Shown here: one piece after another, positions 8,243 to 18,215 of the stretch
Position numbering within the stretch: the stretch's first letter is position 1
Layout of the letters: each line of letters starts with the position of its first letter
Source: Advenella faeciporci
Lineage (GTDB): Bacteria; Pseudomonadota; Gammaproteobacteria; Burkholderiales; Burkholderiaceae_B
Length of the DNA: 64,000 nt
NCBI RefSeq assembly: GCF_014652395.1
Contig: NZ_BMYS01000008.1
Coordinates: forward strand, 1-64,000
Reading direction: 5' to 3'
Position numbers and translations under genes: made by a program
Notes under the pieces: model-generated
Databases searched by the model: none
Told to the model about the DNA's origin: nothing
Seen by the model: only the letters and a program-made list of their open reading frames with translations

Positions 8243-10365
8243 TTTGCCAGCCTGGAAATATCAGCCACCAGATTCATGGTGCCATGTAATTGTGAAAGCA
8301 AAGCCAGACGGTTATTGCGGATGTCAGGGTCTTCGGCCATGACCATCACATCGGTAAAGAAAGTATCAACTGCTGCACGTGTGCTGGCAATACTGCTTAA
8401 ACTGGCCTCAAACTCACCTTTGTCAAAATGGTCCAAGGCAACAGGCTGGATGGTTTCAATCGTGTCAGCCAGGGCTTTTTCTGCCGGTTCAAGCAGGATT
8501 TCTGCATTGATGGCAGGCAGCGAACCGTCCACTTTCTTCAGCAGGTTGGCAATTCGCTTGTTGGCGGCAGCCAGGCTGTCGGCTTCGGGTAATTGCGTGA
8601 AGGCGGTAACGGCCCTGATCCGGTCGATAATCTCGTGCAGTGGTGGCGCCAAAGCAATAACAGCGTCAACCACCGAACGGTCATAATCGTTATTGAGTTG
8701 ATTGCGGTAGCGCTCGTAAATGAATTCCTGCACTTCGGCTACGGTATTTGGGTTCAGGCTGATCTTTTCGAACGTGCCAGCGGCAAATTCAAGCAGTTCG
8801 TTCAGGGAAAGCCTGGTTTGCAGGTTCAGGAAATGACCGGCGGCCAATTGTTCAACCGCGCTGATCAGGCCCAGCGCGGCACGGCGCAAGGCGTAAGGGT
8901 CACGTTCACCGGTGGGCACCAGACCAATGCCCCAAATGCCGACCAGGCTTTCAGTGCGCTCGGCAATAAATAATATGGCCGAAGTTAAGGTTTCCTGGCT
9001 GACCGGTTTGTCGTAACGCACGCGATACTGCTCTGCCAGGGCTGTCACGATTTCTTCGGGTTCGCCATCGGCCTTGGCATAATAGGCGCCAATAATTCCT
9101 TGCAGTTCGGGGAATTCACCCACCATGTTGGAACTTAAGTCGGCTTTGGCCAAGAGGGCTGCGCGGTCGGCCAGTGAAACATTGGCGCCAAGTTGCTGGG
9201 CAATGTAAGCGGCGATTTTCCGGACCCGTTCGGAGCGCTCAAGCTGGGTTCCCAGTTTGTTGTGGTACACAATGGTTGCCAGTTGTTCAACCCGGGCGGC
9301 CAATGGCATTTTACGGTCGGTGTTGAAGAAGAATTCGGCATCGGCCAGGCGTGGACGCACAACCCGCTCGTTACCTTCGATAATTTGTTGTGGATTGTCA
9401 ATGTCCATGTTGCTGACAATCAGGAAGCGGTGCGTCAGCTTGCCAGTGTCCGGGTCAAACAGGGGGAAGTATTTCTGGTTCAGGCGCATGGTCAGGATAA
9501 GGCATTCTGGCGGTACGGCCAGGAATTTTTCCTCAAACTGGCCTATATACACCGCAGGGTACTCCACCAGTGAAGTCACTTCGTCAAGCAGGGCGGCTAC
9601 CTCGGGGTCGTTGCCAATGGTGGCACCCAGCGAGGCGGCCTTGTCAGCCAGCAGTGCGCTGATCATGTCACGGCGCTCTTCATAGGAAGCAATGACCTTG
9701 CCTTCTTCGCGCAGTTGCTGCTCGTAGGTATTGGCATGGTTTAACTGAACCGGAGCATTGCTCAGGAAACGGTGTCCACGGGTAACATGGCTGGAAGAAA
9801 TGCCCAGCACGCTAACGGGGAGTACCTGGTCACCAAACAGGACAGCCAGGCCATGTACGGGACGTACGAAACGGACACTGGTTTGCCCGTCGGCCAGTTG
9901 ATAACGCATGACTTTGGGAATCGGCAGGTCGGCAATCGCTTCATCAATGGCGGTTTGCAGGAAAGCGGCCAGTTGTGCGCCCGGGGCGGTGCCTTTGGCA
10001 ATTAAGTATTCCTGTTTGCCATCGGATTCACGGCTCAGGTCGGCTACGCTTAAGTGCTCCAGGCCTTTGGAAGCCAGTTTCTTTTGCAGGGCGGGACTGG
10101 CATTGCCGTTTTCATCAAGGCCGATTTTGACGGGCATGAGTTTTTCTGCAAATGCCTGCTCGGGCGCCTGCGCCAATACCTGGCTTAGGCGGACGCCCAG
10201 GCGGCGTGGCGTGGCAAATGATTCAAGTTTGCACTGTTCACCCAGAAGATGTTGTTTGTTCAGGGACTGGTATACGCCCTGGGCAAATGCCTTGCCCAGT
10301 TTTTGCAATGCCTTGGGTGGCAGTTCTTCGGTGAGTAATTCGATCAGTAAAGGATTCGTTGACAT
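8239..10365 (-). CDS. glyS: Glycine-tRNA ligase beta subunit
   Basis: Beta chain of the alpha2beta2 glycyl-tRNA synthetase; it contributes tRNA binding and an HD-like region. The 708-residue length and the start NPLLIELLTEELPPKALQKL are typical, as are the internal VRFVRPVHGLAVLFG and GEFPELQGIIGAYYA stretches. The ATG directly abuts the stop of glyQ (TAAATG), so both chains are made from one message in equal amounts. Confidence 0.98.
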   Translation of the reverse strand: MSTNPLLIELLTEELPPKALQKLGKAFAQGVYQSLNKQHLLGEQCKLESFATPRRLGVRLSQVLAQAPEQAFAEKLMPVKIGLDENGNASPALQKKLASKGLEHLSVADLSRESDGKQEYLIAKGTAPGAQLAAFLQTAIDEAIADLPIPKVMRYQLADGQTSVRFVRPVHGLAVLFGDQVLPVSVLGISSSHVTRGHRFLSNAPVQLNHANTYEQQLREEGKVIASYEERRDMISALLADKAASLGATIGNDPEVAALLDEVTSLVEYPAVYIGQFEEKFLAVPPECLILTMRLNQKYFPLFDPDTGKLTHRFLIVSNMDIDNPQQIIEGNERVVRPRLADAEFFFNTDRKMPLAARVEQLATIVYHNKLGTQLERSERVRKIAAYIAQQLGANVSLADRAALLAKADLSSNMVGEFPELQGIIGAYYAKADGEPEEIVTALAEQYRVRYDKPVSQETLTSAILFIAERTESLVGIWGIGLVPTGERDPYALRRAALGLISAVEQLAAGHFLNLQTRLSLNELLEFAAGTFEKISLNPNTVAEVQEFIYERYRNQLNNDYDRSVVDAVIALAPPLHEIIDRIRAVTAFTQLPEADSLAAANKRIANLLKKVDGSLPAINAEILLEPAEKALADTIETIQPVALDHFDKGEFEASLSSIASTRAAVDTFFTDVMVMAEDPDIRNNRLALLSQLHGTMNLVADISRLAK

Positions 10366-11265
10366 TTATGCGTTCTCTTGTTTTTTCAGCATCGGGAAGC
10401 CAAGCTGTTCGCGGGAGTCGTAATAGCACTGGGCAACTGCACGGGACAGGTTGCGGATGCGGCCAATATAGCTGGCCCGTTCGGTAACGCTAATGGCGCC
10501 CCGGGCATCCAGCATATTGAAGGTGTGGGCGGCTTTCAGGACGACCTCGTAGGCAGGCAGGGCCAACGGAATTTCGACCAGTTTTTTGGCTTCGGCTTCG
10601 TAGTCATTGAAATGCGCAAACAGCATTTCTGTTGAGGCGTACTCAAAGTTGTAGGTGGATTGCTCAACTTCATTCTGGTGAAATACGTCGCGGTAATAAA
10701 CGGCATCACCGTTGGGACGTTGGGTCCAGACAAGATCATAGACACTTTCCACGTTTTGCAGATACATGGCCAAGCGCTCAAGGCCATAGGTGATTTCACC
10801 GGTAGTGGCCGGGCAGTCAAGGCCGCCAACCTGCTGGAAGTAAGTGAATTGCGTGACTTCCATGCCATTGAGCCAGACTTCCCAGCCCAGGCCCCAGGCA
10901 CCCAGCGTGGGATTTTCCCAGTCATCCTCAACGAAGCGGATATCGTGCTCTTGGGGGTTAATGCCCAGCGCCTGCAAAGAACCGATGTAAAGATCAAGAA
11001 TTTCCGGGGGGGCCGGCTTGAGCACAACCTGATACTGGTAATAGTGTTGCAGGCGATTGGGGTTTTCGCCGTAGCGGCCATCTTTGGGCCTGCGTGACGG
11101 CTGTACATAAGCGGCATGCCAGGGCTCGGGCCCGATGGCGCGCAGGAAGGTGGCAGTGTGGGAGGTGCCCGCACCTACTTCCATATCGTAAGGCTGGAGC
11201 AGTGCACAACCTTGTGCGTCCCAGTATTCCTGAAGTTTTAAGATGATTTGCTGAAAAGTAAGCAT
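10366..11265 (-). CDS. glyQ: Glycine-tRNA ligase alpha subunit
   Basis: Catalytic class II alpha subunit that activates glycine and charges tRNA-Gly. At 299 residues it has the family start [20 protein letters not shown] and the class II motif 2 region with [16 protein letters not shown]. It is the first gene of a minus-strand cluster glyQ-glyS-gmhB-plsC and lies divergent from a crotonase gene across a gap of roughly 130 bases that should carry both promoters. Confidence 0.98.
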   Translation of the reverse strand: MLTFQQIILKLQEYWDAQGCALLQPYDMEVGAGTSHTATFLRAIGPEPWHAAYVQPSRRPKDGRYGENPNRLQHYYQYQVVLKPAPPEILDLYIGSLQALGINPQEHDIRFVEDDWENPTLGAWGLGWEVWLNGMEVTQFTYFQQVGGLDCPATTGEITYGLERLAMYLQNVESVYDLVWTQRPNGDAVYYRDVFHQNEVEQSTYNFEYASTEMLFAHFNDYEAEAKKLVEIPLALPAYEVVLKAAHTFNMLDARGAISVTERASYIGRIRNLSRAVAQCYYDSREQLGFPMLKKQENA

Positions 11266-11394
11266 GAATTCGACTCTAGCATCGGATGAATAACCAAACC
11301 TTGGATTTTAGGGTATTTGTCGTGGTCCTAGGGGTAATTTGCGGTTTGAAAGGGTAAAATGCCCGAATTACCCCCGAACCTACAGGAGACAACT

Positions 11395-12162
11395 GTGACA
11401 GAATTGGTAAAATCAGAAATCATTGGCAGGATATTGGTCATTACGATCAATCGGCCCGAAGCCCGCAACGCCCTTACTTACGATACGTCTTTTGCGCTGG
11501 CTGCCGCGCTTGACCAGCTTGACGTCAATAACGACCTGACGGTGGGTATTCTTACCGGGCAGGGCAATACGTTTTGTTCGGGCATGGATTTGAAAGAGTT
11601 TGCCAAAACCCAGCGTCGTGCCGTGGTGCCGGGCCGGGGCCTGGGGGGCTTGTGCGAAGCACCGCCCCAAAAACCTCTCATTGCCGCCATAGAGGGTTAT
11701 GCCCTGGCGGGTGGTTGTGAACTGGCGCTGGCCTGCGATTTGATTGTGGCAGCTGACAACGCCCAGTTTGGTTTGCCCGAGGTAAAACGAGGCCTGGTGC
11801 CCGGTTCGGGGGGCATGTTGCGCTTGCCGCAAAGGCTGCCTTACCACGTTGCCATGGAAATTTTATTAACCGGTGACATGATTCCCGCACAGCGTGCGCA
11901 TCAGCTTGGTTTGGTCAATCAACTGACGGAACCGGGCAAAGCGCTGGAAGCTGCGCTAAAATTGGCTGACAGGATTGCGGCCAACGGCCCGTTGGCCGTC
12001 CGTACTGTCAAGCAGGTTGTGGTGCAGTCGCAAGACTGGCGCCAGGAAGACATGTTTGCCCTGCAACAGCCACGCATGGCGCATATCTTTGCTTCTGAAG
12101 ATGCGAAAGAAGGGGCAACTGCATTCGCCGAAAAACGGGCTCCGGTCTGGAAAGGCAAATAA
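11395..12162 (+). CDS. Enoyl-CoA hydratase/isomerase family protein (crotonase)
   Basis: Predicted to hydrate or isomerise an acyl-CoA. The oxyanion-hole loop GNTFCSGMDL and both glutamates of classical crotonases are present, in GGCELALACD and FGLPEVKRG. The preferred start is GTG at 11395, seven bases after AGGAGA, giving 255 residues; an ATG at 11359 would add twelve proline-rich residues. The ending AFAEKRAPVWKGK is typical of the family. Its substrate is not shown by the neighbours. Confidence 0.88.
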   Translation: MTELVKSEIIGRILVITINRPEARNALTYDTSFALAAALDQLDVNNDLTVGILTGQGNTFCSGMDLKEFAKTQRRAVVPGRGLGGLCEAPPQKPLIAAIEGYALAGGCELALACDLIVAADNAQFGLPEVKRGLVPGSGGMLRLPQRLPYHVAMEILLTGDMIPAQRAHQLGLVNQLTEPGKALEAALKLADRIAANGPLAVRTVKQVVVQSQDWRQEDMFALQQPRMAHIFASEDAKEGATAFAEKRAPVWKGK

Positions 12163-12210
12163 AACAGTAAAGTTGTTAACCGTTAGTTTTTTGAAAAAGT
12201 TGATCAAACA

Positions 12211-13740
12211 ATGACTACCATTATCAAAGAAGAGGATCTGATCCAATCCATCGCGGATGCGATCCAGTTCATCAGTTTTTACCACCCTGCCGACTATATT
12301 CAGCATCTGGCCCGTGCCTATGAGCGTGAGGAAAGCCCGGCAGCCAAAGACGCGATTGCCCAAATCCTGACCAATTCCCGCATGTGCGCGGAAGGGCACC
12401 GTCCCATTTGCCAGGATACCGGCATTGTGAACGTTTTCCTGAAAGTGGGTATGGATGTCAAGTTTGATCTGAAACAAACCCTGCAGGAAGCCTGTGATGA
12501 AGGGGTGCGCCGTGGTTACATGGATCCCGATAACAAGTTGCGTGCCTCTGTGCTGGCTGACCCTATTTTTGAACGCAAGAATACCAAAGACAACACGCCC
12601 TGTATATTGCATGTGGAACTGGTTCCGGGCAATAAGGTAGACGTGCAGGTGGCGGCCAAAGGTGGTGGCTCTGAAAACAAAACCAAGTTTGCCATGCTGA
12701 ACCCCAGCGACTCCATTGTTGACTGGGTCCTGAAAACGGTGCCGCAAATGGGTGCCGGCTGGTGTCCTCCGGGCATGCTGGGCATTGGGGTGGGCGGTAC
12801 TGCTGAAAAAGCCATGTTAATGGCCAAGCAGTCCCTGATGGAAGACATCGATATGTACGAACTGTTGGCCCGTGGCCCGCAAAACAAACTTGAAGAGTTG
12901 CGTATTGAACTGTATGAAAAAGTCAATGCATTGGGTATTGGCGCACAGGGCCTGGGTGGCTTGACAACCGTGCTTGATGTCAAAATCAATACTTACCCAA
13001 CGCATGCGGCGTCCAAACCCATTGCCATGATTCCAAACTGTGCGGCAACCCGCCATGCCCATTTTGTCCTGGATGGCTCGGGTGTTGCCGTGTTAACACC
13101 ACCTTCTTTGTCAGACTGGCCAGAAGTGCATTGGGCACCCGATTACAACAAGTCCAAACAGGTGAACCTGGATACGCTGACCAAAGAGGAAGTGGCCAGC
13201 TGGAAACCCGGCCAAACCTTGTTGCTGTCCGGCAAAATGCTTACCGGCCGTGATGCCGCTCACAAGCGCATCCAGGATATGCTGGCCAAAGGCGAGCCAT
13301 TGCCGGTTGATTTCACCAACCGTGTTATTTATTATGTTGGGCCGGTTGATCCGGTACGTGACGAAGTGGTTGGCCCTGCAGGCCCCACCACGGCAACCCG
13401 CATGGACAAGTTCACCGATATGATGCTGGAAAAAACCGGCCTGATTTCCATGATCGGCAAGGCCGAGCGCGGACCGGTCGCGATTGAGTCCATTCGCAGG
13501 CACAAATCTGCTTATTTAATGGCAGTGGGTGGTTCTGCTTACCTGGTGTCCAAAGCGATTCGTGGCGCTAAAGTGGTGGGCTTCGAGGACCTGGGCATGG
13601 AAGCCATTTACGAGTTTGATGTGAAAGACATGCCGGTAACCGTTGCGGTTGATTCCGAAGGAACCTCTGTACATAAAACAGGCCCAAGAGAATGGCAATC
13701 CAAAATCGGTAAAATTCCAGTGGCGGTTGAAGAACTGTAA
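12211..13740 (+). CDS. fumA: Fumarate hydratase class I
   Basis: Oxygen-sensitive 4Fe-4S fumarase of the tricarboxylic acid cycle. At 509 residues it is the single-chain form, with the alpha-like domain first and the beta-like domain after about residue 300. Conserved landmarks are HRPICQDTG (C67 a likely cluster ligand), GKGG-like AAKGGGSENK, NCAATRHAHFVLDG, and the C-terminal GPTTATRMDKF. It follows the crotonase by 48 bases and is closed by a strong terminator. Confidence 0.95.
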   Translation: MTTIIKEEDLIQSIADAIQFISFYHPADYIQHLARAYEREESPAAKDAIAQILTNSRMCAEGHRPICQDTGIVNVFLKVGMDVKFDLKQTLQEACDEGVRRGYMDPDNKLRASVLADPIFERKNTKDNTPCILHVELVPGNKVDVQVAAKGGGSENKTKFAMLNPSDSIVDWVLKTVPQMGAGWCPPGMLGIGVGGTAEKAMLMAKQSLMEDIDMYELLARGPQNKLEELRIELYEKVNALGIGAQGLGGLTTVLDVKINTYPTHAASKPIAMIPNCAATRHAHFVLDGSGVAVLTPPSLSDWPEVHWAPDYNKSKQVNLDTLTKEEVASWKPGQTLLLSGKMLTGRDAAHKRIQDMLAKGEPLPVDFTNRVIYYVGPVDPVRDEVVGPAGPTTATRMDKFTDMMLEKTGLISMIGKAERGPVAIESIRRHKSAYLMAVGGSAYLVSKAIRGAKVVGFEDLGMEAIYEFDVKDMPVTVAVDSEGTSVHKTGPREWQSKIGKIPVAVEEL

Positions 13741-13790
13741 TTTTTAGCCCTGGTATGGTTTGGTTAACCCAAAAAAAACGGGTTTGAACG

Positions 13791-13836
13791 GGCCCCAAAA
13801 AACGGATGTATTTCCTGTTTTTTTGGGGCCTTTTTA
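13791..13836. terminator. Rho-independent terminator after fumA, probably bidirectional
   Basis: GGCCCCAAAAAAC at 13791-13803 pairs with GTTTTTTTGGGGCC at 13817-13830, followed by TTTTTATT. On the other strand the A-rich flank gives a T-rich tail, so it can also end the convergent folK transcript. Confidence 0.85.
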
Positions 13837-13852
13837 TTGTTGGTTTTTTAAA

Positions 13853-14323
13853 TCAAAGCAGTTCAATGCCCTGGTCTTTACATTGTTCCAATAAGGTGCC
13901 AAGGGTGCCTTGGGCCAGAACAATCCCTGGCGCCAATTCCTGCAGGGGCAATAGCACAAAGGCCCGTTCGTGCATGCGCGGGTGTGGCAGGGTCAGTTCA
14001 GCCGAGTGATTGATTTCCTCGTTGAATAGCAGGATGTCCAGGTCCAGCGTGCGGGGCGCATTCACATAGGGACGTTCCCGGCCGTAACGGTTTTCAATCC
14101 CTTGCAGCAGATGCAGCAGCTCCAATGAGGCCAATGGGGTTTCAAGCCGGGCGACCGCGTTGACATAGTCGGGCCCCGAAGCGTCGACCGGGCTGCTGCG
14201 GTAAAAGCGGGAGTATTCCAGTTTATGAATGGACGGATGGGCAGCCAGGTTGGCCAGTGCCTGTTGCAGTACATTCCTGCTCTCACCCAGATTGGAGCCA
14301 AGGCCAATATACGCAATATTCAT
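13853..14323 (-). CDS. folK: 2-amino-4-hydroxy-6-hydroxymethyldihydropteridine pyrophosphokinase
   Basis: Transfers pyrophosphate from ATP to the hydroxymethyl pterin in folate synthesis. The 156-residue protein begins MNIAYIGLGSNLGES, the family start, and carries the HPPK signature around RPYVNAPRTLDLDILLF with its two catalytic aspartates, followed by LPHPRMHERAF. The ATG overlaps the pcnB stop by four bases, the last step in a tightly packed five-gene minus-strand operon. Confidence 0.97.
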   Translation of the reverse strand: MNIAYIGLGSNLGESRNVLQQALANLAAHPSIHKLEYSRFYRSSPVDASGPDYVNAVARLETPLASLELLHLLQGIENRYGRERPYVNAPRTLDLDILLFNEEINHSAELTLPHPRMHERAFVLLPLQELAPGIVLAQGTLGTLLEQCKDQGIELL

Positions 14324-15711
14324 GAAATGTCCTGCTGCGGCAAAGCGGCTTTCTTGCGGGCGGGTGAGCGACGCTTGCGACGTTTGCGTGCGGTGTTGGC
14401 AGAAGTAGCGGGCATTCCCTTTTGTTTTTGCGCCAGCTCTTCGATCATCTGGGTTTTACCTGCCGCATCGGTATCAGCCAGGTCCATCCACCATTGTGCC
14501 TGAACGCTATCAAATTCACCGCTGGCTGCTCGCAATTGCAGAAAATCACAGGCGGCACGAAAACGGGGCTGTTCAGTCATTTTCCAGATCTGACGTGGAA
14601 CGGGACGTTCAAAACGGGGCTGCATGAACCAGATTTCACGCATATCGGTGGTGTGACGCCGCTGGATGGCCAGTTTGTGAACCTGGTCTTCAAGCACCTG
14701 GTCTGCCGCATGGATCAGTGCCTGCATGGGCGGCTCTTTTTGCGCAATATTGCGTTTCCAGTAAACATCCACCAGGCGCCATAAAAGGGCCGCATACAGG
14801 AAACTGGGGCTCACCGATTTGCCCAGACGAACCCGGTGATCGGTACGGTCAAGGGTCAGCTCTACAAATTTCTGTCCACCCGGTTGCTTCAGGACGACAT
14901 CCAGCAAGGGAAGGGTTCCTTCGTGCAGGCCTTCTTCGCGCAGTTGTTTCAGGCAGGCCAGGGCATTGCCGCAGGTCATGAGTTTAAGGGTTTCGTCAAA
15001 CAGACGGGAGTCGGGCACATTGGAAATGAGTTCGGCCAGCTGCTTGATAGGTTCCTTGGTGTGGGGTTCGATGGTGCCATTCAGTTTGGCGGCAAAGCGA
15101 ACTGCCCGCAACATGCGGACAGGATCTTCACGGTAACGGGTTTCAGGGTCGCCAATGATGCGTACGAGATGTTTGCGAAGATCTGACAGGCCATTATGGT
15201 AGTCGATGACTTGCTCGGTAAGCGGATCGTAATACAGGGCGTTAAGGGTGAAATCGCGTCGGGCGGCATCCTCTTCCTGTGTGCCGAAGACGTTGTCGTT
15301 CAGGATACGGCCATGTTCGTCGGTTTTGTTCTGGCCATTGCTATTGGCCCTGAAAGTTGAGGTTTCAATGATTTCCGGACCAAAAACCACGTGTACCAGT
15401 TGAAAGCGACGGCCAATAATGCGGGCCCGGCGAAAGCAGGCACGCACCGCTTCGGGGGTGGCATTGGTGGCCACATCAAAATCCTTGGGCTCCAGGCCCA
15501 GGATAAGATCGCGCACGGCACCGCCCACGATAAAGGCCTGGAACCCTTTCTGGTTTAACACCTCGCAGACCTTGATGGCGTTGCGCGAGACAAGCCGGCG
15601 ATCGATGCCGTGCTGTTCCTGGTGGTAAACCCGGGCTTTGGTTTTTTTTGTGTCACTGGCCGGGGAATTGAACAGGCGATTGACGAAGCTTTTAATGGTG
15701 CTTTTGATCAT
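14320..15711 (-). CDS. pcnB: Poly(A) polymerase I
   Basis: Adds 3' poly(A) tails that promote RNA decay. The 463-residue protein has the nucleotidyltransferase site FIVGGAVRDLILG with G63-G64 and the catalytic pair in KDFDVAT (D77, D79), then the flexible loop with RRDFTLNALYYD. The C-terminus ends in a very basic tail (RKRRKRRSPARKK) that fits RNA binding and favours poly(A) polymerase over a CCA-adding enzyme. Coupled to folK downstream. Confidence 0.95.
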   Translation of the reverse strand: MIKSTIKSFVNRLFNSPASDTKKTKARVYHQEQHGIDRRLVSRNAIKVCEVLNQKGFQAFIVGGAVRDLILGLEPKDFDVATNATPEAVRACFRRARIIGRRFQLVHVVFGPEIIETSTFRANSNGQNKTDEHGRILNDNVFGTQEEDAARRDFTLNALYYDPLTEQVIDYHNGLSDLRKHLVRIIGDPETRYREDPVRMLRAVRFAAKLNGTIEPHTKEPIKQLAELISNVPDSRLFDETLKLMTCGNALACLKQLREEGLHEGTLPLLDVVLKQPGGQKFVELTLDRTDHRVRLGKSVSPSFLYAALLWRLVDVYWKRNIAQKEPPMQALIHAADQVLEDQVHKLAIQRRHTTDMREIWFMQPRFERPVPRQIWKMTEQPRFRAACDFLQLRAASGEFDSVQAQWWMDLADTDAAGKTQMIEELAQKQKGMPATSANTARKRRKRRSPARKKAALPQQDIS

Positions 15712-15736
15712 AGGAACGGAATAAATGAAGATGTTG

Positions 15737-16420
15737 TTATTTTAAAGCAAACAGATCAAGAACTGGCCAGCCGTTTTCGTGTGCTGTTTTACGCAGGACT
15801 TCATTGGGGTTGGTGGCTACCGGGTTGCTGACAATTTCAAGCAAGGGCAGATCATTTTGCGAGTCGCTGTAAAAATAGGTTTCGGCAAAATCATCTATTT
15901 TTTTGCCCATGGAACTGAGCCACATATTGACACGGGTTACCTTGCCTTCTTTGTAGCTTGGAATGCCTTCCACACGGCCGGTAAAGCGACCGTTGATATA
16001 TTCGGGCAGGGTGCCAATCAGGTGTTCTATGCCAAAGGCACGGGCCACCGGAGATGTAACGAAAGAATTGGTGGCGGTCACAATGCAGCACAGGTCACCG
16101 TTTTGCTGATGCTGGCGAACCAGGTCGATGGCGCTGGCCTGAATGGCGGGGCGAACCACTTCACACATGAATTGTTCATGGAAACGGGCCAGGTCATAGG
16201 GGCTGTGCATTTTAAGAAAGCTCAGCATGAATTCGGCAGATTCTTCTATCCTGAGAATACCCGCCGTGTATTTTTCCATCAGCTCATGGTTTTTTTGCTG
16301 GATGGCCACAGGGTCTCCAGCCAGATTGTTACGAGCCAGGAAATCAACCCATTCGCGATCGGTATCAATGGGAAGCAAAGTATGGTCAAGATCGAAAAGC
16401 GCCAGATTGGTAGAGGTCAT
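15737..16420 (-). CDS. HAD-family hydrolase, subfamily IB (SerB-like)
   Basis: A 227-residue phosphatase-like protein. It starts LALFDLDHTLLPIDTDREW, where D10 and D12 are the nucleophile pair, has CIVTATNSFVTSPVA as motif II and SQNDLPLLE-type motif IV. This subclass (HAD-SF-IB, PSPase-like) often lies beside hda and pcnB in Burkholderiales. The substrate is unknown; histidinol-phosphate or phosphoserine-like substrates are possible but unsupported here. The start overlaps the hda stop by four bases. Confidence 0.85.
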   Translation of the reverse strand: MTSTNLALFDLDHTLLPIDTDREWVDFLARNNLAGDPVAIQQKNHELMEKYTAGILRIEESAEFMLSFLKMHSPYDLARFHEQFMCEVVRPAIQASAIDLVRQHQQNGDLCCIVTATNSFVTSPVARAFGIEHLIGTLPEYINGRFTGRVEGIPSYKEGKVTRVNMWLSSMGKKIDDFAETYFYSDSQNDLPLLEIVSNPVATNPNEVLRKTAHENGWPVLDLFALK

Positions 16421-17094
16421 GATTTTGTTTTAATGAAAAAAGCTTTGAGTAAAGGGACGGTAATAGGGCGTCGTGTAGAGAGCGAATAGGTGTCCAGGGC
16501 GTCGAGCAGGTTGAAAAGGGCGGCAATATCACGCGAGTAATGGGTAAAAATCCAATGCGTGACTTCATGGCTTAATTGCAGGCCTTTTTCGTGGGCTCGA
16601 TTTTGCAAGGCGGTAAGGCGTTGCTCGTCACTGAGTTGTTCGAGCCGGTAGACCAGTTCCCAGCCAAGCCGGGTCCGCAGGTCTTCCCGAATTGGCATCG
16701 CCAGCGGAGAAACGTCGCCCGAAACCAGTAATATGAAGGCGTCTGACGTGTTCTTGCGCAGTTTCCATTCATTATACAGACTGAACAGTTCGGCCTGTTG
16801 GTCTTCGGTTAAGGATTCAATGTCATCAATGGCCACCAGGGGGGGAGTATTCTGGAACGTAATGGATGCCAGAAAGGGGTGGCTTTCATGGTTGAAATAA
16901 GTGCCCTGGTGGCAGGCAGCCATTGCCTTGAGCAAATGGGTTTTACCACAGCCGTTGCTTCCCCAAAGGTAGACCGATTGTCCTGGCAGGAGGTGACGCA
17001 GCGTGTTAACGGCCTCGGCGTTTTGCCCCACTAGGAAATTGTCAAGCGTGGGCTCGGGAACCGGGGAGACTTCAAGCGTTAATTGTTCATTCAT
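16417..17094 (-). CDS. hda: DnaA regulatory inactivator Hda
   Basis: AAA+ protein that, bound to the replication sliding clamp, stimulates ATP hydrolysis by DnaA and so prevents re-initiation. At 225 residues it has a clamp-binding-like N-terminus NEQLTLEV, the P-loop WGSNGCGKTH (44-53), a Walker B LVAIDDIESL, and the DnaA-like arginine region LRTRLGWELVYRLEQLSDEQ. It overlaps the permease gene upstream by eight bases. The lack of a DNA-binding domain IV separates it from DnaA. Confidence 0.94.
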   Translation of the reverse strand: MNEQLTLEVSPVPEPTLDNFLVGQNAEAVNTLRHLLPGQSVYLWGSNGCGKTHLLKAMAACHQGTYFNHESHPFLASITFQNTPPLVAIDDIESLTEDQQAELFSLYNEWKLRKNTSDAFILLVSGDVSPLAMPIREDLRTRLGWELVYRLEQLSDEQRLTALQNRAHEKGLQLSHEVTHWIFTHYSRDIAALFNLLDALDTYSLSTRRPITVPLLKAFFIKTKS

Positions 17095-18154
17095 TTGTAT
17101 AAAAAGTACTATTCAGGTATTGACCATAAACGCGACGGATCAATACCGACAGGGCTGCACTGATCGGCAGGGCAAGCAGAACACCAAAAAAACCAAAAAT
17201 TTCACCAAAGACAAACAGGGCAAAAATGATGACCAGTGGATGCAAGCCAATTCGGTCACCCATAATCTTGGGGGTTAAGTATAAACTTTCGAAAACCTGG
17301 CCTATGCCGAACACAATGGCAACGGCAATAAGACCGTAGTAACCCTCGAATTGTAATAGAGCCGAGAGGATTGCGAGCAATAATCCCAGTCCGAAGCCCA
17401 AATAAGGGATAAAAACCAGTAATCCGGTAATGACGCCAATGGGAATCGCGCTGTCAAAACCGGCAATGGACAGGCCGATGCTGTAATAAACCGCCAGAAT
17501 CAGCATGACCAGGATTTGCCCGCGCAGGAAACTGGACAGCAGTTTGTCTATTTCATTGCCAATGTCAAGGGTGGCATTCAGAAAGCGGCGTGGAATGATT
17601 TCACTGAAACGGTTGAGGAAAGTGTGCCAGTCAAATAAAAGGTAAACCAGGACAACAGGTGTGAGCAGGCCACTGGCAATGTAGAAAACCAGGGTGGAGC
17701 CGCTGGCTTTCAGGTAATTGACTGCAGTGGTGACAAGGCTGTCGGTGCCGGTAACGGCATCTTGCAAGAGCAGGCGAATACGGGAGATATCCAGCTTGCT
17801 GTCAACGCCAAGCCATTCATCAATGTTGGGTGCAAGTTGGGTATTGTATTGCTGAACCCATAGTGGCAATTGCTCCAGGACCAGATTAAGCTCCCTGCGC
17901 AGTAATGGAATGATGATCAGCATGAACCCCGAAATGACGGCAAACAGCAAAAACACCATGAGAAATACGGCCAGCCAGCGTGGCAGGTGCAAACGCACCA
18001 ATAAATCTACACCAGGAGCCAGAATATAGGCCAGCGCCAGTGCCAGCATGAATGGAGTCAGCACTGGAGACAGGATATAAAGTAGAATTAGCAGGCAAAT
18101 TCCAACTCCTGACCACAAAAGTGTCTGATTTCTGCGTAAATTTTTCTCATTCAT
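17087..18154 (-). CDS. AI-2E family transporter (PerM-like permease)
   Basis: A 355-residue integral membrane protein of the PerM/AI-2 exporter family with about eight membrane segments, a long central periplasmic-like section (about 75-150), and the family signature region [15 protein letters not shown] followed by a last helix pair near 310-345. Members export varied small molecules or affect sodium/proton balance; the cargo is unknown here. It is the first gene of the permease-hda-HAD-pcnB-folK operon, divergent from purM. Confidence 0.88.
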   Translation of the reverse strand: MNEKNLRRNQTLLWSGVGICLLILLYILSPVLTPFMLALALAYILAPGVDLLVRLHLPRWLAVFLMVFLLFAVISGFMLIIIPLLRRELNLVLEQLPLWVQQYNTQLAPNIDEWLGVDSKLDISRIRLLLQDAVTGTDSLVTTAVNYLKASGSTLVFYIASGLLTPVVLVYLLFDWHTFLNRFSEIIPRRFLNATLDIGNEIDKLLSSFLRGQILVMLILAVYYSIGLSIAGFDSAIPIGVITGLLVFIPYLGFGLGLLLAILSALLQFEGYYGLIAVAIVFGIGQVFESLYLTPKIMGDRIGLHPLVIIFALFVFGEIFGFFGVLLALPISAALSVLIRRVYGQYLNSTFYTNE

Positions 18155-18215
18155 CGTAAAATTGCGTTTACTCCATTTGATTTATGACATTTTTACATAT
18201 TTAGGCTCGTTTCTC

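Noticed and set aside
11956-12747. Open frame of 263 codons on the minus strand across the crotonase and fumarase genes
   Set aside because: It lies antisense to two well-supported genes, has no recognisable domain and no ribosome site.
15779-16489. Open frame of 236 codons on the plus strand
   Set aside because: Antisense shadow of the HAD hydrolase and hda genes; composition looks like a reversed coding frame.
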